The notes below the pieces were generated by a model that was not told the DNA's origin, did not search any database, and was given only the letters and a program-made list of their open reading frames with translations. Position numbers and translations under genes: made by a program. Below are positions 26,160-39,000 of a stretch of 64,000 bases of DNA, in pieces (position 1 is the stretch's first letter; each line of letters begins with the position of its first letter). This DNA is from Pteria penguin (taxonomy: Eukaryota; Mollusca; Bivalvia; Pterioida; Pteriidae): positions 6,454,329 to 6,518,328 of the forward strand of contig CM068590.1 of the NCBI GenBank assembly GCA_035048485.1, read 5' to 3'.

Positions 26160-27190
26160 AATATGCATTGAATAAAGCTAATACTTGAGATAAATCTACA
26201 CCTTTCTTAGATTTAAACATCAAAATTATCAACAGCCTAATATATACTAATATTTATGATAAACGTGAGGATTTTGGATTTCCTATTGTAAATTTCCCTT
26301 ACTTGAATGGCGATGTCCCTCGACTCCCATCATATGGTATCTATATATCTCAATTAGTTCGATTTGTCAGAGGCTGCACCGATGTTTTGGACTTTCATAA
26401 ACGAAATTTACAAATTACTACTAAACTTTTAACTCAGGGTTACAGATATCACAAGCTAAGAAAAACATTCGGCAAATTCTTCAGATCTTATTCAGAACTT
26501 CTATCTAAATTTGGAAATATTTCTTTTCAACAGTATGTATCCAATGGAATTTCCCATCCTAATTTTTACGGTGATCTCGTATATAAACTAAGGAAAGTAA
26601 AAGGCTCCGATAACGTTATTTTATCATGTAATAAAATAGTCAAACATCTCCTAAATAGACAATATGATATTGAGATCATCAAAAAGACTATAGGTCTTGT
26701 ATTTGGCCCCTCTACAGCCTTATGCAGACTTTTACTTGAACGTTGCACGCTGTCTAACAGGGTGGTGGGGACTATATGACGGGCCTTGTCCAAACCTCTT
26801 TCAGAGGAGACATGGTCCTGAACCTCGTCCCCTCTGACTGTTAGTCGGGACTCCTACAGATCTAGGGTCTGAGCTCGCTTTCAGTCTGGCAGAGCACGGT
26901 TTATCATGTTGATGTCGCATATATTTTTATACCATTATGTGTTTTACAATACCTTACGTGTTTATATTTTTATGACCTCTCAATATGCGATACCTGTTGA
27001 CCCTTGTTCTTTACATGGAGGATTATTTATAAATTTTTAAATGTACGTCTTTTGATTGTTCTGCTGTTACGGTGAGTGGGCCCGTAAACCGGTTAACCAC
27101 ACCATTTGTTTGGCTTTTGTCAAATTAAATGACCGTCCTAAGTCGGTATCGTAATTGCACTACAATCAAATATTTTTGTAATGTGTTAAA
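26160..27190 (+). pseudogene. Retroelement reverse-transcriptase C-terminal fragment with 3' tail
   Basis: From about 26187 the plus-strand frame reads FLDLNIKIINSLIYTNIYDK, then FGFPIVNFPYL, PSYGIYISQLVRF, LLTQGYRYHKLRK and FGKFF, with the stop at 26777-26779. This is the conserved region following the catalytic core of a metazoan retroelement reverse transcriptase. Upstream coding similarity (LNKANT) is broken by an in-frame TGA near 26185, and the catalytic core is absent, so it is a dead 5'-truncated copy. The 3' tail (to about 27190) has a CCCGTAAACCGGTTAACCAC block shared with 9795-9905. It belongs to a different subfamily from the copies at 9016 and 30945. Confidence 0.8.
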
Positions 27191-27427
27191 TGTTCTATTA
27201 TATTATTTATATTCATGTATTGTATAGCTCCATGGTGACTTCTGCCACATAACTGAGCCGGTAACTCCTCTTTTTTCTTTGAAAAAATATAGCATTCCAG
27301 CGTTATTACATAGTCCCTTTATCTCAGATTCCCGTGATTAAATTCGTCAACGAGGCATTGCGATGTCATCGGTATAGTTTATTTGACTGCAAACCCGTAG
27401 GACAAATTTCTACAGTATATCATTTAG

Positions 27428-27588
27428 GGGGCAGGCTTGGTGTAGTGGTTAAGCGCTTGGTTTGCGGCGCCGACGATCCGGGTTCGATTCCCGGGTTGCG
27501 CCACTGTGGTATCCTCCTGCTTCCATGTCGCGATATAACTGAAAAATTGTTGAAAGCGACGTAAAACACCAATCAACCAACCAATCTA
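27428..27588 (+). repeat. tRNA-derived SINE (family 3), copy 1
   Basis: The head has the A-box TGGTGTAGTGGTTAAGCGC and the B-box GGGTTCGATTCCC. The body reads GCTTCCATGTCGCGATATAA, then TTGAAAGCGACGTAAAACAC, ending in an (AATC/AACC) tail. Other copies are at 30460-30622, 34523-34680 and 48619-48772. It resembles a tRNA only in the head and its internal promoter boxes. Confidence 0.85.
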
Positions 27589-28120
27589 CAGTATATTATA
27601 GGGTGTTTTAGAACCACAATGCTGACCATTTAAAGAAAAGCCTTTCTGTATCAAAGTAGGGATGTTTATTCATGCAATATACGTCCCTGATCAAATTGCA
27701 CCGATAATCATTATCGTTAGATCCGATGAAGGTAAATTTACATTGGCTTATGAACTCAGCGGACAAGATTCGAATCCCTCTCAGCACTTTAAAGTAAAAA
27801 TTGCAATATTTGTTGCATAGTAGATAGTTCTATATGTATTGTATACAAGTATCGGAGACATGTGTATATATGTCTTTGTAAGTATGTATATCTATATGTA
27901 TATTGCTGCCCTTACGAGTCTTGAAAGATCTTGAACTCGAGAAATTCAATTATACCTGAAGTTATGATAGCCCGGGGCGCTGCATCGTCGGTCTAAATAA
28001 AATAAAACAGTAGGTATCGAATGTTATCACATCATTTGTCTTTAATGTCATGATGCAAGACGTCAAATTCATTGTGAAATTTCAACAGAAAAATCCGTTG
28101 GCTTCGTTGTACCTTTTAAA

Positions 28121-29829
28121 AACAAGAGGCCCAAGTGGGCCTATATAGCTCACCTGAGTACCTAGATCATCAGTTATGAAGGATGGAAGAATTCATTTAT
28201 CTTTGCATTACTGTGACTAAGCCAACACAAATGTTGAAAATATGTCAAATTTTATTTCAGACCAGAATAAAAAACAACACTTTTTTGCGCATCCATTCAG
28301 GTGATTTTTATATTAAGCATTTGCTTTGTCACTTCAAATTGTGAATCAGGGCAACGATTTAGTCATTTTCCATAGGTGGGGCTTTTTGTTGACTGATTTC
28401 AGGTCTGGGTCATGAACAACAATTGTTTCAAATATTGTCCAGATCTAACTTTAGAATTGCCTAATTTCATATGTTGAGTGTTGAGAAACATCTAAAAACT
28501 TATTTAGATGTGTAAAATAATGAAGAAAAAAAATTGACCACAGCTGGATTTGAACCGCTACTCTCCATATTTTAATTACCAAGTGGTATATGTATCATTG
28601 TGAGACCTACTTTTTAGACATGGTGGCATTATCTGTTAACCAACTTGGATGAAATTTACCATATTGATAGAGGACCTATAGTACTTCATGTATACCTCAG
28701 GCTTGCTTCATTAAAATCTTTCATGTGGTATAACAGCAGAAGTTAAAATGTGAAGAATTGTTCCTATACACCCTCATTTGGAAGTCTTAAAAGATTCATA
28801 GAAAATCCAAAAATTGAGATATTGACAAAATTCTGTCAAAGTAACATTCCTTACCATAATTATGATCACAATAGTCCATAAGAAATCAGCATTATCAATT
28901 AACAAGGAAATATGACACTTTTCTGCATTGAAATCATCAAGTCCAAACAAATGTCGAAAAAAAACTAAAATTTGATTTTGGAAGACAACCAAAATGACAA
29001 TATGTCTTCACTCATCCCTCTAGATCATTTCCATGCATTCTGTTTGTCTCTGTATACAGCCCAGTATGAAGAAAAATATTGTCAAAGGAGGATACTCTTT
29101 TGTGACCTACTTTTGACTATGGTGGCACCACATGTAAAGAGGTCTGGACGAAAACAACAAAATTTGAAGAAGATCATAAGTGATTTATTTCTACCAAGAC
29201 TTATTAAATCCTTTCAACAGTTTTGCAGAAAAAGTTGAAAATGTGAGAAATGGCCACCCCCCCCCCTTTTTTTTTGGAAGTCTTAAAAATTCATAAAAAA
29301 TCCAAAAATTGAGATATTGACAAAATTCTTTCACAATAATATTCCTTACCACAATTATGATCAAAATAGTCATTAAGAAATCATCAATATCAATTAACTG
29401 AAAAACATGACACTTTTCTGCATTGAAATTACTACGTCCAGAAACATGTCAAAAAAGCGTAAATTTCTATTTGACGGATCTTAACCCCGAACACAATTTT
29501 TGATAACCCATCTTTATAGATTGTTGAAATGCAATTAGTTTCCCCATTTATGTACTGGTTCTGGAGGAGAAGATGTTTGAAGAGGGGTACCCTTTTGGGC
29601 ACTTTTGGCCCCGTCCTGGATCCACCCCTGAAGGAATCTGGATCCCGAACACAATTTTAGTAGGGGACCTTGAGTACATCATTTACACAAAGTTGATCAA
29701 AATCTGCAATGTAGTTCCAGAGAAGAAGTCGAAAATGTGAAAAAGTTAACGACAGACGGACGACGATGACGGAAGACGGACGGCGCACTATGACTATAGC
29801 TCACTTGAGCCTTTGGCTCAGGTGAGCTA
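28121..29829 (+). mobile_element. 1.7-kb dispersed element, copy C (best preserved)
   Basis: Has the full 5' palindrome GAGGCCCAAGTGGGCC with TATATAGCTCACCTGAG after it. The 3' foldback is AGCTCACTTGAGCC, TTT, GGCTCAGGTGAGCT. The subterminal TAGCTCACCTGAG at the left and CTCAGGTGAGCTA at the right are inverted copies. Internal blocks with GGAAGTCTTAAAA repeat at about 28781 and 29275. A-rich flanks obscure any target duplication. Confidence 0.85.
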
Positions 29830-30459
29830 AAAAGAACCGAAACTAAATGAATGTGAAGCAAGTGCATTTTTATAACTGCACCCTACAGAACTGAATATTG
29901 GAAAATAGTAAGTGGCCATAGTAAGCTAAAATCCTCTTTTTTTCCCTTAAAAACATCTAGATCCGTTCATAGGTTTTACATTACATAGCAGAAATTAAAG
30001 GAGAAGTACCATAAATTTATTCCGATGCCGTCACATAACGAACTGAGGTGAAACTATTTAATAAATAAAGTTCAAAACGGCTATGCCTGCATTAACCCTT
30101 CAACACGGCGCTAATAATAGCTCACATGCCGCACTTTCTATCTCTCGATCCTCGAAGTTAATGTTAACAAAGCGCGTAGTAATATTTGAAATCACATGCA
30201 AATAAAATCTTGTCAAAGTTGAAATGAATACCTTACTACATAGTTCAAATAATAATTAATCTCCAAGAATATGTTATTTCAAGACAGCTGTCTATGAATA
30301 TAAAGGAATATGGGTTCTTTATTTTGTCGCGTAAGGAGACAGTCAGAATAAATGTATGATATATAGTAGTGCTATGTCATTCTGCAACTTCTCAAAGCGG
30401 TAACATTACGAGATCGGTACTTCGTACCAATTCGTAAAAATAGTATGGCAAGACCTGAA

Positions 30460-30622
30460 CTGCCAATTGATTGGTGTTTATGTTGTTTTCCAACAATTTT
30501 TCCTTTATATCGCAACATGAAAGCAGGTGGTAACCAACCAGATCAAAATAACGGCGCAGAGAATCGAACCCAGATTTCTGTACCGCAAGCCGAGCGCTTG
30601 ACTACTACACCAAGCCTACCCC
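30460..30622 (-). repeat. tRNA-derived SINE (family 3), copy 2
   Basis: Reverse-oriented copy. The plus strand shows GATTGGTGTTTATGTTGTTT at the left (tail) and GAATCGAACCC, then GCGCTTGACTACTACACCAA, at the right (B- and A-box complements). Confidence 0.85.
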
Positions 30623-30639
30623 TGAACTACCGACTGATC

Positions 30640-30940
30640 TCCACCCATAAAATTAGTAGCTCTCAAGGGGTCATACATGACGGCCAGGACAATAGAGACT
30701 GGCTGTCCAATCACCCTGGTTCACAAAGGACGGTAGAGTCATGTCTGAACACCGGACAATAGACTAGCTGCCCGATTACCCAAGATCACAAAGGATAGTA
30801 GAGTCATGTCTGAACATCGTACTGGTTTTAGCGGATAAAGCTAACAGTTGCAACAGCCACACAGAATTGCAAAGTACAGCAAATTAACGCCTCAACACTT
30901 GCCTGTCCTCAGCTATAAAACTTAGTGGCTGCAAGGGATA
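30640..30940. repeat. Decayed relative of the 109-bp minisatellite
   Basis: Contains diverged 'ACTGATCTCCACCCATAAAA', 'GGGGTCATACATGACGGCCA' and 'AGACTGGCTGTCCAATCACC' motifs in the same order as the 22.9-23.4 kb array. The match is loose. Confidence 0.45.
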
Positions 30941-30944
30941 TCAA

Positions 30945-31523
30945 GTAAAAAACGACGAAGTACCGAAGGGTAAACCATCTCTCATAGTCCATGGAATAAA
31001 GGGGACAATATCGTGTTTAATATCATATTCAGACAAATACGAACCCCAATAAAATTGAGGCGAGACCAGGTGCCCGGGAGGAGTAAGCGTCCCCTGGTTG
31101 CATGTAACACCCGTTGCAAAAGTCCTGCAATAACCTTTCAAATCGAGGAAGTAAATACATTAATATACACGCATGAACATAGGAATGAGACCGGAACACG
31201 AAGTCAAATTTCCCATTCAAGGCAAAAATATGCTGCCTGTCTGAAATTCCGGTGTCGGAAACGCAGGTGAACAAATATCTGTATATACATGTATGCATGT
31301 ATTATGTCAAATCAAGTATAGTCAAAAAATTAAGATGGTTATTTAGTATGGTCAGGTCCCAAAATATCATTTAACATTCTTGAAAGAGGAATCTGAAATT
31401 GCAATAGATCCCTATAACGACCATAGAACTTCCTCAGTGACAATTTCAAACGTTCCTCAATATATCCTTGTGAGTAGTTTTGTGGCAAGAAGCCTCGCTC
31501 TCAGGACGAAATTTTCGTATTAG
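30945..31523 (-). mobile_element. Retroelement fragment, second copy of the 9.0-9.8 kb type
   Basis: Closely similar over about 580 bp to 9016-9597. On the minus strand it starts in the reverse-transcriptase C-terminal region (ENFVLRARLLATKLL, then LRKFYGRYRDLLQF), and continues into the 3' region with the minisatellite-like block and the terminal 'GGTTTACCCTTCGGTACTTC'. The frame is too short to be functional. Confidence 0.8.
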
Positions 31524-32194
31524 GTTAGGGGTGGTTGTTGGAAGTCATTAAACTGAACTAACTACAAGCCTATAATTTTTACAAACTATCTTTATTTCAT
31601 AAATCATTAACAGGCATACAATTGTAAATACTTTTCACTGTCGGCATCTAGTACTAAAACAGTAACACAAATACCATGTTCAACTCAAGCATCCGCTCCC
31701 TTGTATATCGGAAAACTCAAGATGAAGAAAACAAAGAAAACGAAGATAATTATAATAATAAATGCAACAATAAATAACTTAACTTTATAGCGACATTTAC
31801 AATTTATATATTCATCCCTCAAATTCAATCTGTACTCATATCAGAAAAATCCCATAATTCATTGATCTACACAGAAACATATACAGTTTACATGTGTGAA
31901 GACTGCGGGGAAATTCATAACCTGTTGTTGTATTACATAATTTTGTTCTCACTTTCCTGTGGTTTCAGATTTCATTCTTTATTTTTGACGTAAACATCTG
32001 GGAAACGCAAACTTTTTTTTAACCATTAGTTTATCTACATACATACTTTTATCAAAGCTCTCGATCCTGTATAAGCACTCTCACTATAAATACATGTGTA
32101 AGATTGAGGAATAACGGGTCAATAAGTAACGGCTAAATCAGTTATATTATTATATCATTCTAAAAGGTTAATTAACATATAATTGTCGGACAGG

Positions 32195-32232
32195 TATAGT
32201 ATTATATCATAATATAATATTATAATACTATA
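32195..32232. other. AT-rich perfect 12-bp hairpin in the RNF10 3' UTR
   Basis: TATAGTATTATA (32195-32206) and TATAATACTATA (32221-32232) are exact reverse complements with a 14-nt loop. Weak A/U pairing limits its stability. Confidence 0.6.
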
Positions 32233-32364
32233 GTGTAATATACAGGTTAACACAGAGGTTCATCTTCACTCCAATATACTATTTTCAAGTTTTCAATTAC
32301 AATATGAAATAATAAATTATTGCTATAAAAAGACATGGACAAACATCAAAATTTCAATCATAGA

Positions 32365-32485
32365 ATTTTAATCTTTATAAATTGATGTACAAACTTGTCT
32401 TGATTTTAATCTTTGTAAATTGATGTACAAATTTATCTTAATTTTAATCTTTGTAAATTGATGTACAAACTTGTCTTGATTTTTT
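32365..32485. repeat. 38-bp tandem repeat, 3 copies, in the RNF10 3' UTR
   Basis: AATTGATGTACAAA recurs at 32380, 32418 and 32456, with TTTTAATCTTTGTA before each copy. The units are nearly identical. Confidence 0.85.
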
Positions 32486-33039
32486 AGAAGATCAGTCTGC
32501 TTCCGTACCGCTTGGTCACATGTCATCCTTTTCTTAATGTCATCGTAAAAAAAAATTTGTTCATATCATGTGCCTACATACATACATTTTCACTTAAGTT
32601 CAAATTTTATTTAACAAAAAAAAATGAAACTCAGAAAAGACTTATACTTAATTCAGTAAAACTATCGTGTCATAAAATTAATATGTAAAGATCCATATTC
32701 TATTTCTGTGTATACAAAATTCATACACGTTCCAGATTTTAAGTAGGAAATTGTTATCGACTCTGCTTTTTTACCTGATCTATCAAGAAACAAAGACATA
32801 CACTGATCACCTGACAACTATTTAAGCCCTAAAACTTTACAGAGGACAGCAAAATCATAATCAGTATTTCATTTAATTTATATCTATTCAGTTACAATTT
32901 GTCAAACATCATCATTAACCGCATGCAATATCCTTGTATCACGTTACTCTCGGTATGATTTTCTAAACATTTACATGTCATACAGCCTGCTATGTAATGC
33001 TACATTTGTTTTCTATCTTATTCCATTTACAATAAGCTC

Positions 33040-36000
33040 TTAGTTGTTGCCTCCCCTGGCCATAGAGGTAGTAAACAAGAGCTTCTGTTGTTTCTTCTTC
33101 TTCTTCCCTGGCAGCTTAGTCATTCCTGATCCAAAAGGACTATCATCTGTCAAATCAAAGCACAGAAAGCTTTAATACCTTTTATTCTCAAAATTCAGTC
33201 TATTTCTTCAAAAGATGCCAAGTGGAGAGATCAACTCCACAAATACTGCACAATACTTCCATCTAGAGAAGATATAAACTACTTTTTTCTATATATTATC
33301 CATCTCCTACCAGCTTACGTAATATTCATTATATCACATTATGTAATATTCCATGTTTAATATAAATGTAATCTTTATTATAAATTTCATTTACAATAGT
33401 TATGTAATATAAAATGTTGCCATTTCTAATTTTTGGTCTCACATTCAGGGTTTTCAGTAAGAATTACTTGAGGAGGTGATCTAGAAATTTAACTTTGAGT
33501 GCCCTAGCACAAATGGGAGTGGTAAATTCAAGATCAGAAAAAATTCGAACCGGCGAATTCCGTCATTTGAAGCATTGATATTTCGCCGTGTGCTTGGTTC
33601 CTATTAAAATCACTGCACATTTATCTCAAATTTTGTCTTCCATTAATGTAATTTTTATGCCATTTAGGCCAAATAAAATTAAAACTAAATTTCCCAGGCA
33701 CCGATGCATCAAAATTGGCACTACATACGAAATTTTCATACATGCTTTTCCGGATTTCCTGTTTTGGCTTTTTGTGCGTTTTTAGATTGAATTTTTCTTT
33801 AAAAACGTTCAACTGACAAGCAAGTTAAAGGGACCAAAAATGAAAATGATCTCTGAACAGATCACGTCTAGGACAAAAGCAAACCTCCCTTGGACGATAA
33901 GCCAGACTTATAGTGATGGATATGATCTAAATCACCTGTACCCAAGCATTGTTGATCGTGGATTTATTTTGGAAATTAGAATTTTCCTGATAAGTATAAA
34001 ACGTACATTAAAAAATTGACGATAAAAAACCCTCCCTACCTCATCTATACTTGATAAAAAGTGCTTGAGAAACTAAACAATAATGTTATTTGGCCTTATT
34101 TGTGTCATATTTTTTCTTTCATTCACCACGATTCATATAATTTTTGTCTAATATTTGTATCATATTTTGATTCTTATTCATGTAGTTTCATAATATTTAT
34201 GTCACACTGCTCTGACCATTCATGTTATACATTATGGCTCTTTTTTACATAATTTCTTACATCTCACATTCTTGTAATATTTTAGGACCCACAAACATAC
34301 CTTTTGATTTAGTTAGATTATCCAGAGCAATTTGCATAGCGTCTCCCAAGTTGTAAACGGAAGTGTGCACCTTTTCGTCTGTGTCGCCTTGGTCACTCCC
34401 CTCACTCTCCCGCCGTTTCTCTTTAGATGCCTCCGTTTTCGTCGCCATCTTGGGCCACACTGGTGTATTGCTGGCCCCATCCTTCAACATCTACAACATA
34501 CCCTAGTGATTTAAACTCTAATAGGTTGGTTAACTAGTATTTTATGTCGCTTTCAACAATATTTCAATCATATTGTGCCATGAAAGCAGGAGGGAACCAA
34601 CTTCTTAAACATTGTGGCGCAATCCAGAAATCGAATCTGGATTGTTTACACCGCAAGTCAAACACAACAAAATGGTTCCTCCCATATCATTGAACAGCTA
34701 ACACAGGCAAGATAGCGGCTCATACTTCAGTTACAAATCTCTTCACCGAATAGATATTAAGAACGACAAATCTCTATCCACTGGATGTCAAGGGGATACT
34801 GCTTACATGTATCACTTTATATAAACTCATGATTTTGACTAGTGAATGAAATTTATTTTCCTGAAACTTCATGCACATACAAACTTGTTGTACTTCCCTC
34901 ATGAACCAATAAAGGATAGAAGAGGTCTTACACAAACAAAATGACCTATATGTAAAGGTTTTGACAGATTAAAGATGAATATCAGGTGTCAAGAACTCTT
35001 CCAAGAGTTTGTTGATCTTTTATCTTGTTAATAATCTATCTACTTATTTATATACATGGAAAATTAGTTGTCACAGCAAAGTATTATATGCTTACTTTAC
35101 ATGTCAGGGGCTGTAACTCCTGTAGTACTTACACCACTATAAATTTAATCAACACAACCACCACATTTCACATACAACTTTGGAAAGAAAGATTTTTAAT
35201 GTGCTGGAACATACCTGAGCAAAAGACATTGATGTCTGCTGTCCTTCATCTTCTTCCATCAGTGGTAAAGTGTCTAAAGAGACGAGCGTAATCACATGTA
35301 AACCTTCGTATCTTATAGAAGTTGTAGTGAGTCAGATAAACACAATGAAATTGTAAGTATATTAACTATAACAATACTGTCAAATCAAATCAATTCAATT
35401 TCAATAGTATAATTCTAAACATATTTTTAAAATCTCTCTTCAAGTGTTTACTCAAAACGTCTAAAACAATCTGTGTTTATGAAACACTAATGCCCTAGGC
35501 AGCAAAAAAGTACAAAAAGTTATTTTTAAAGTGAACGTCATTGTCAAGGTCAGAAGGTCATTGACCTTGGTGTCATTTGAAAGGGCTTCATTAATTGAGT
35601 ACGTATGTCAAATATGAGGTCTCTCTCCCTCACGGTTCAAAAGTTATGGCCAAGGTAAAGTTAACAACAGACAGACAAACAGACAGGAAAAAAAATATGC
35701 CCCTGATCTAATGACCCTGGGGCATGAAAAAAAAAAACCAATGATAAATCTATTTAAAAAATAAAATCTCTGTCTCCAATCAAGAGTGTCCCCTTATCAT
35801 TTTATATCAACTTCCCTTTGAATGACTCATTACATGATCTAAAGAACACTTTTATTTAGAATATTATTTATGTCACTGACTATTGATTTACTAAAATATT
35901 TCACAAGTTTGCCAAGAAAATGGAGAACGTAAATAAGATTTAATCATGGTTGGCAGAAATGAATTTTGCTCCTATGACTTGTCTTACCTATGGGACTTCC

Positions 36001-39000
36001 TACAGGGGAGATCACAGATGAACTCTGGGAACTGTCGTCACTTTTAGCTGCAGGAGACACAGGACGATTCTCCGACTTAACACCAGACATGAACTGACTG
36101 TGGACAATGGTCATTCCTGGACCTGAAAATACCAAGACAAATATTAGTGATGTCGTGTGAGGAATACTGAACTTATACAGTAATACAGTACAGTACAGGA
36201 GTTTGGAGAAACTGCACAAAACACAATGGGAAAAACATCTGAAATCACAGTGGGAATCCAGGTTGAAATTTACCTGTGCTTATTCACACCTTTGTTTTTA
36301 TTATGTAATTCTTGCTTTTACACCTGAATGTGGCCCACTATAGCAGGTGGAAAAATCACAAAACATGTGGACTGTACTGCATCATATATGACAAAGAAAA
36401 CACAAAAGTATCAACATAATTTTAAGAACAAATGTGCATATCAATCTATAACTCTGTTCTGTGTTAACTTCAAGATTAAACCTAATCATAGCTAACTTGA
36501 GTTTCCTCCGAAAGCTTTAACAATGTCACTATTCTGTCAATGAGATTTGTCACTCAGAATCTCAACTCCATTGTCATTTGAAGATTTATATCAGATTCAA
36601 ATATTGCGAGGTAATGACTATAAGTAAATCTATACGTATCCAATTGATCGGTCTCGATAAAGGAGTACGTCCTTTGGAGAACAAAGCAGAATTGGTCATC
36701 AGTATTTATCATGGCAGAATATTTTGCATTCATATTTCTGTATATGAAGACATATGAACAATTTTCTTATTTTATACACAAGAGTCTAACAACATGACTT
36801 ACTTATACCCATCTGTTTCTTCTCCTCATCTTGTATCCTCTTTGACCATCTTTTTTCTTGACGACTCTTTTTCTGACGTAATCTTTTCCTCCTCTCTATA
36901 TCGTCTAATGATACATTATAGAAGTATGATTTAACACTGAGTTTTGACATCAATAGTAAAGATACTGTTACTTCACCTATGACTCTTCCTAATTTAGTAT
37001 GCTGTATACCATTTCATTTTCAAATAATAATGCTAGATTGATTTCATGACTTGCCCACAAATATATCCAAAGTAAGCTACATTTTAATTGCAAAGTAAAG
37101 ACACATGAAATGTAAGCATTTTACAGTACTTTTGTTCATTTCTATTCTTAATTTGATTGCAAGCAAATTTCCGATACATGCATGCCAACACATGTACAGA
37201 ATATTTTCCACAAGTTCAAACTATACAAGTATGACCCCTAAAATCAATTCCTATCTACTCTTTCTTTAGCAGACATCATTATTTCTTTTTCCCTCTAAAC
37301 ACAGACATTATTATTACCTGTAAAGAACTTCAGTGTTTCCCTGGAAACAATAGGTGGCCTCAAATCCACTTCTGCGACTTCAAATTCGCTGGTCAGTGGC
37401 AGATGTCCTAGGTAACGTAGTCGCTTTCTTAATTCCTGTTTTCAAGAGAGTAGGGTAAAGATACAGTCCAATCCTAAAAATTGTAACTTCAAAACTGTCT
37501 GAGAAATCAGGAGTTTAGAGTTACTTGATAAATAGAAAACTTTATACACCTGAATCAGAATTTACTGTGTTACTGGCTGAATCAGGCTCATTTTGTTGTA
37601 ACTAAATATAACAACTTACTGCTTGCGAGTGTCTTCACAGCTGGATGCAATATCAGTTTTTATTGTTTTGATAGGGAATTTCCTATGTTAAATTTGCTGA
37701 CTATTTTGACCCCAAAGTAAAGTATTTTCATTCCTTGTGGGTAGACAGGATCTAACACTCCTTTTAAATAAGTCATTCTTCATTGAAGTCATTTCGCACA
37801 TGGGCTTTACAATAAAATCATTCTTATATTTACTACAGAAATCTTAACCACCTTCTCAACATAAGCTTTCGCAGAAACACTTAACAAAATATGCTAAACT
37901 GAACACAAGTAATAGATATTTCATTGTGATTCTGTAAAAAAATTGACATTTTCCATTAGAAGAAGGGAGGTTAATGGACAGTGAGTAATTTAGTTCAACT
38001 CAACCAACATTCTATTTAAAAATACTCAGCTGAGCATAATGAAAGTAGACCATTCGTCAATGATGACCGATACAATTTTACATATCAATACTGCAAGAAT
38101 GTACATTTATGTCCTTTTCTCAATCAATAGATCTAAAGATTATTACACGTACCTCTGACATAAATATGCTCTCCATTTCTACAATCTTGGCTGTGATGGT
38201 GCGCGGTGAGAACTGAAGAGCTCCATACTGTTTCACCAGACATCTAGCATTCACAGCGTGTATATATATACGCTGACCATCAGCAGCTTAAATACATCAA
38301 AACATTCACATGTATTGTCATGTATGGCAAAAACACATGTTGAGTCATATGCAAAACACACAAACATGTCTTGTCACATACACAAAATACACACATGTAT
38401 TGTCACAGGCACAAAACACACATGTACTGTCACATAATAAAGATGACCAACCACAGCATTATTCACAGTGAGAATATTCATGATATTTAAGCCATACAAT
38501 ATCAAATGTGCACAAATGTTGCATGAGTATTTATTAAAAATTTCTAAGCAAACTTCTTTAAGTACATACAAGCAGTGACTTCATATATAAGACATCACTA
38601 ATAAATAAAAACTTCTTTTCTAGAAGTGTTTAATATGGCAACTCCTTGGACTAACTGTATATGTCTATTGCTTTTGATTAATAATAGAAAATTTATACAG
38701 TTTCATTACTGTAGGGAAGCAACAGAATAGTTCCAAAGTACAGACTTTTTTTAAATACATGTAAATAAAGCACATCTGTATGTCATGTTTATAGATAAGG
38801 TAAGCATCTAGTCGGCATTTCGTACAACAAACCAAGCACAGATGTCCATTAACATGTGCTGAACTCATGCGACATTAAACATGAACTAATGAAACATGAC
38901 CATCTGCTACAAAATTCTGTGCCAACTGCTTGAGAAAAGTAACAGAACAGTTTCAAAGCACGAACTTTTCACATCCAATACCCTCTTTTTTTCACTTTCC

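Larger units (their letters stand above)
31590..33039 (-). other. RNF10: Predicted RNF10 3' UTR
   Basis: About 1.45 kb between the RNF10 stop codon and a minus-strand AATAAA (TTTATT, 31591-31596). It lies just before a retroelement copy. It holds a 38-bp triplicate and an AT hairpin, listed separately. The end is predicted from the signal only. Confidence 0.5.

Noticed and set aside
26303..26779. 158-aa plus-strand protein as a cellular gene
   Set aside because: Its sequence is the C-terminal region of a retroelement reverse transcriptase; upstream similarity is interrupted by a stop and the catalytic core is missing.
27430..27502. Candidate tRNA gene with good A and B boxes
   Set aside because: The arms do not pair as a cloverleaf and the sequence continues into a SINE body found at three other sites.
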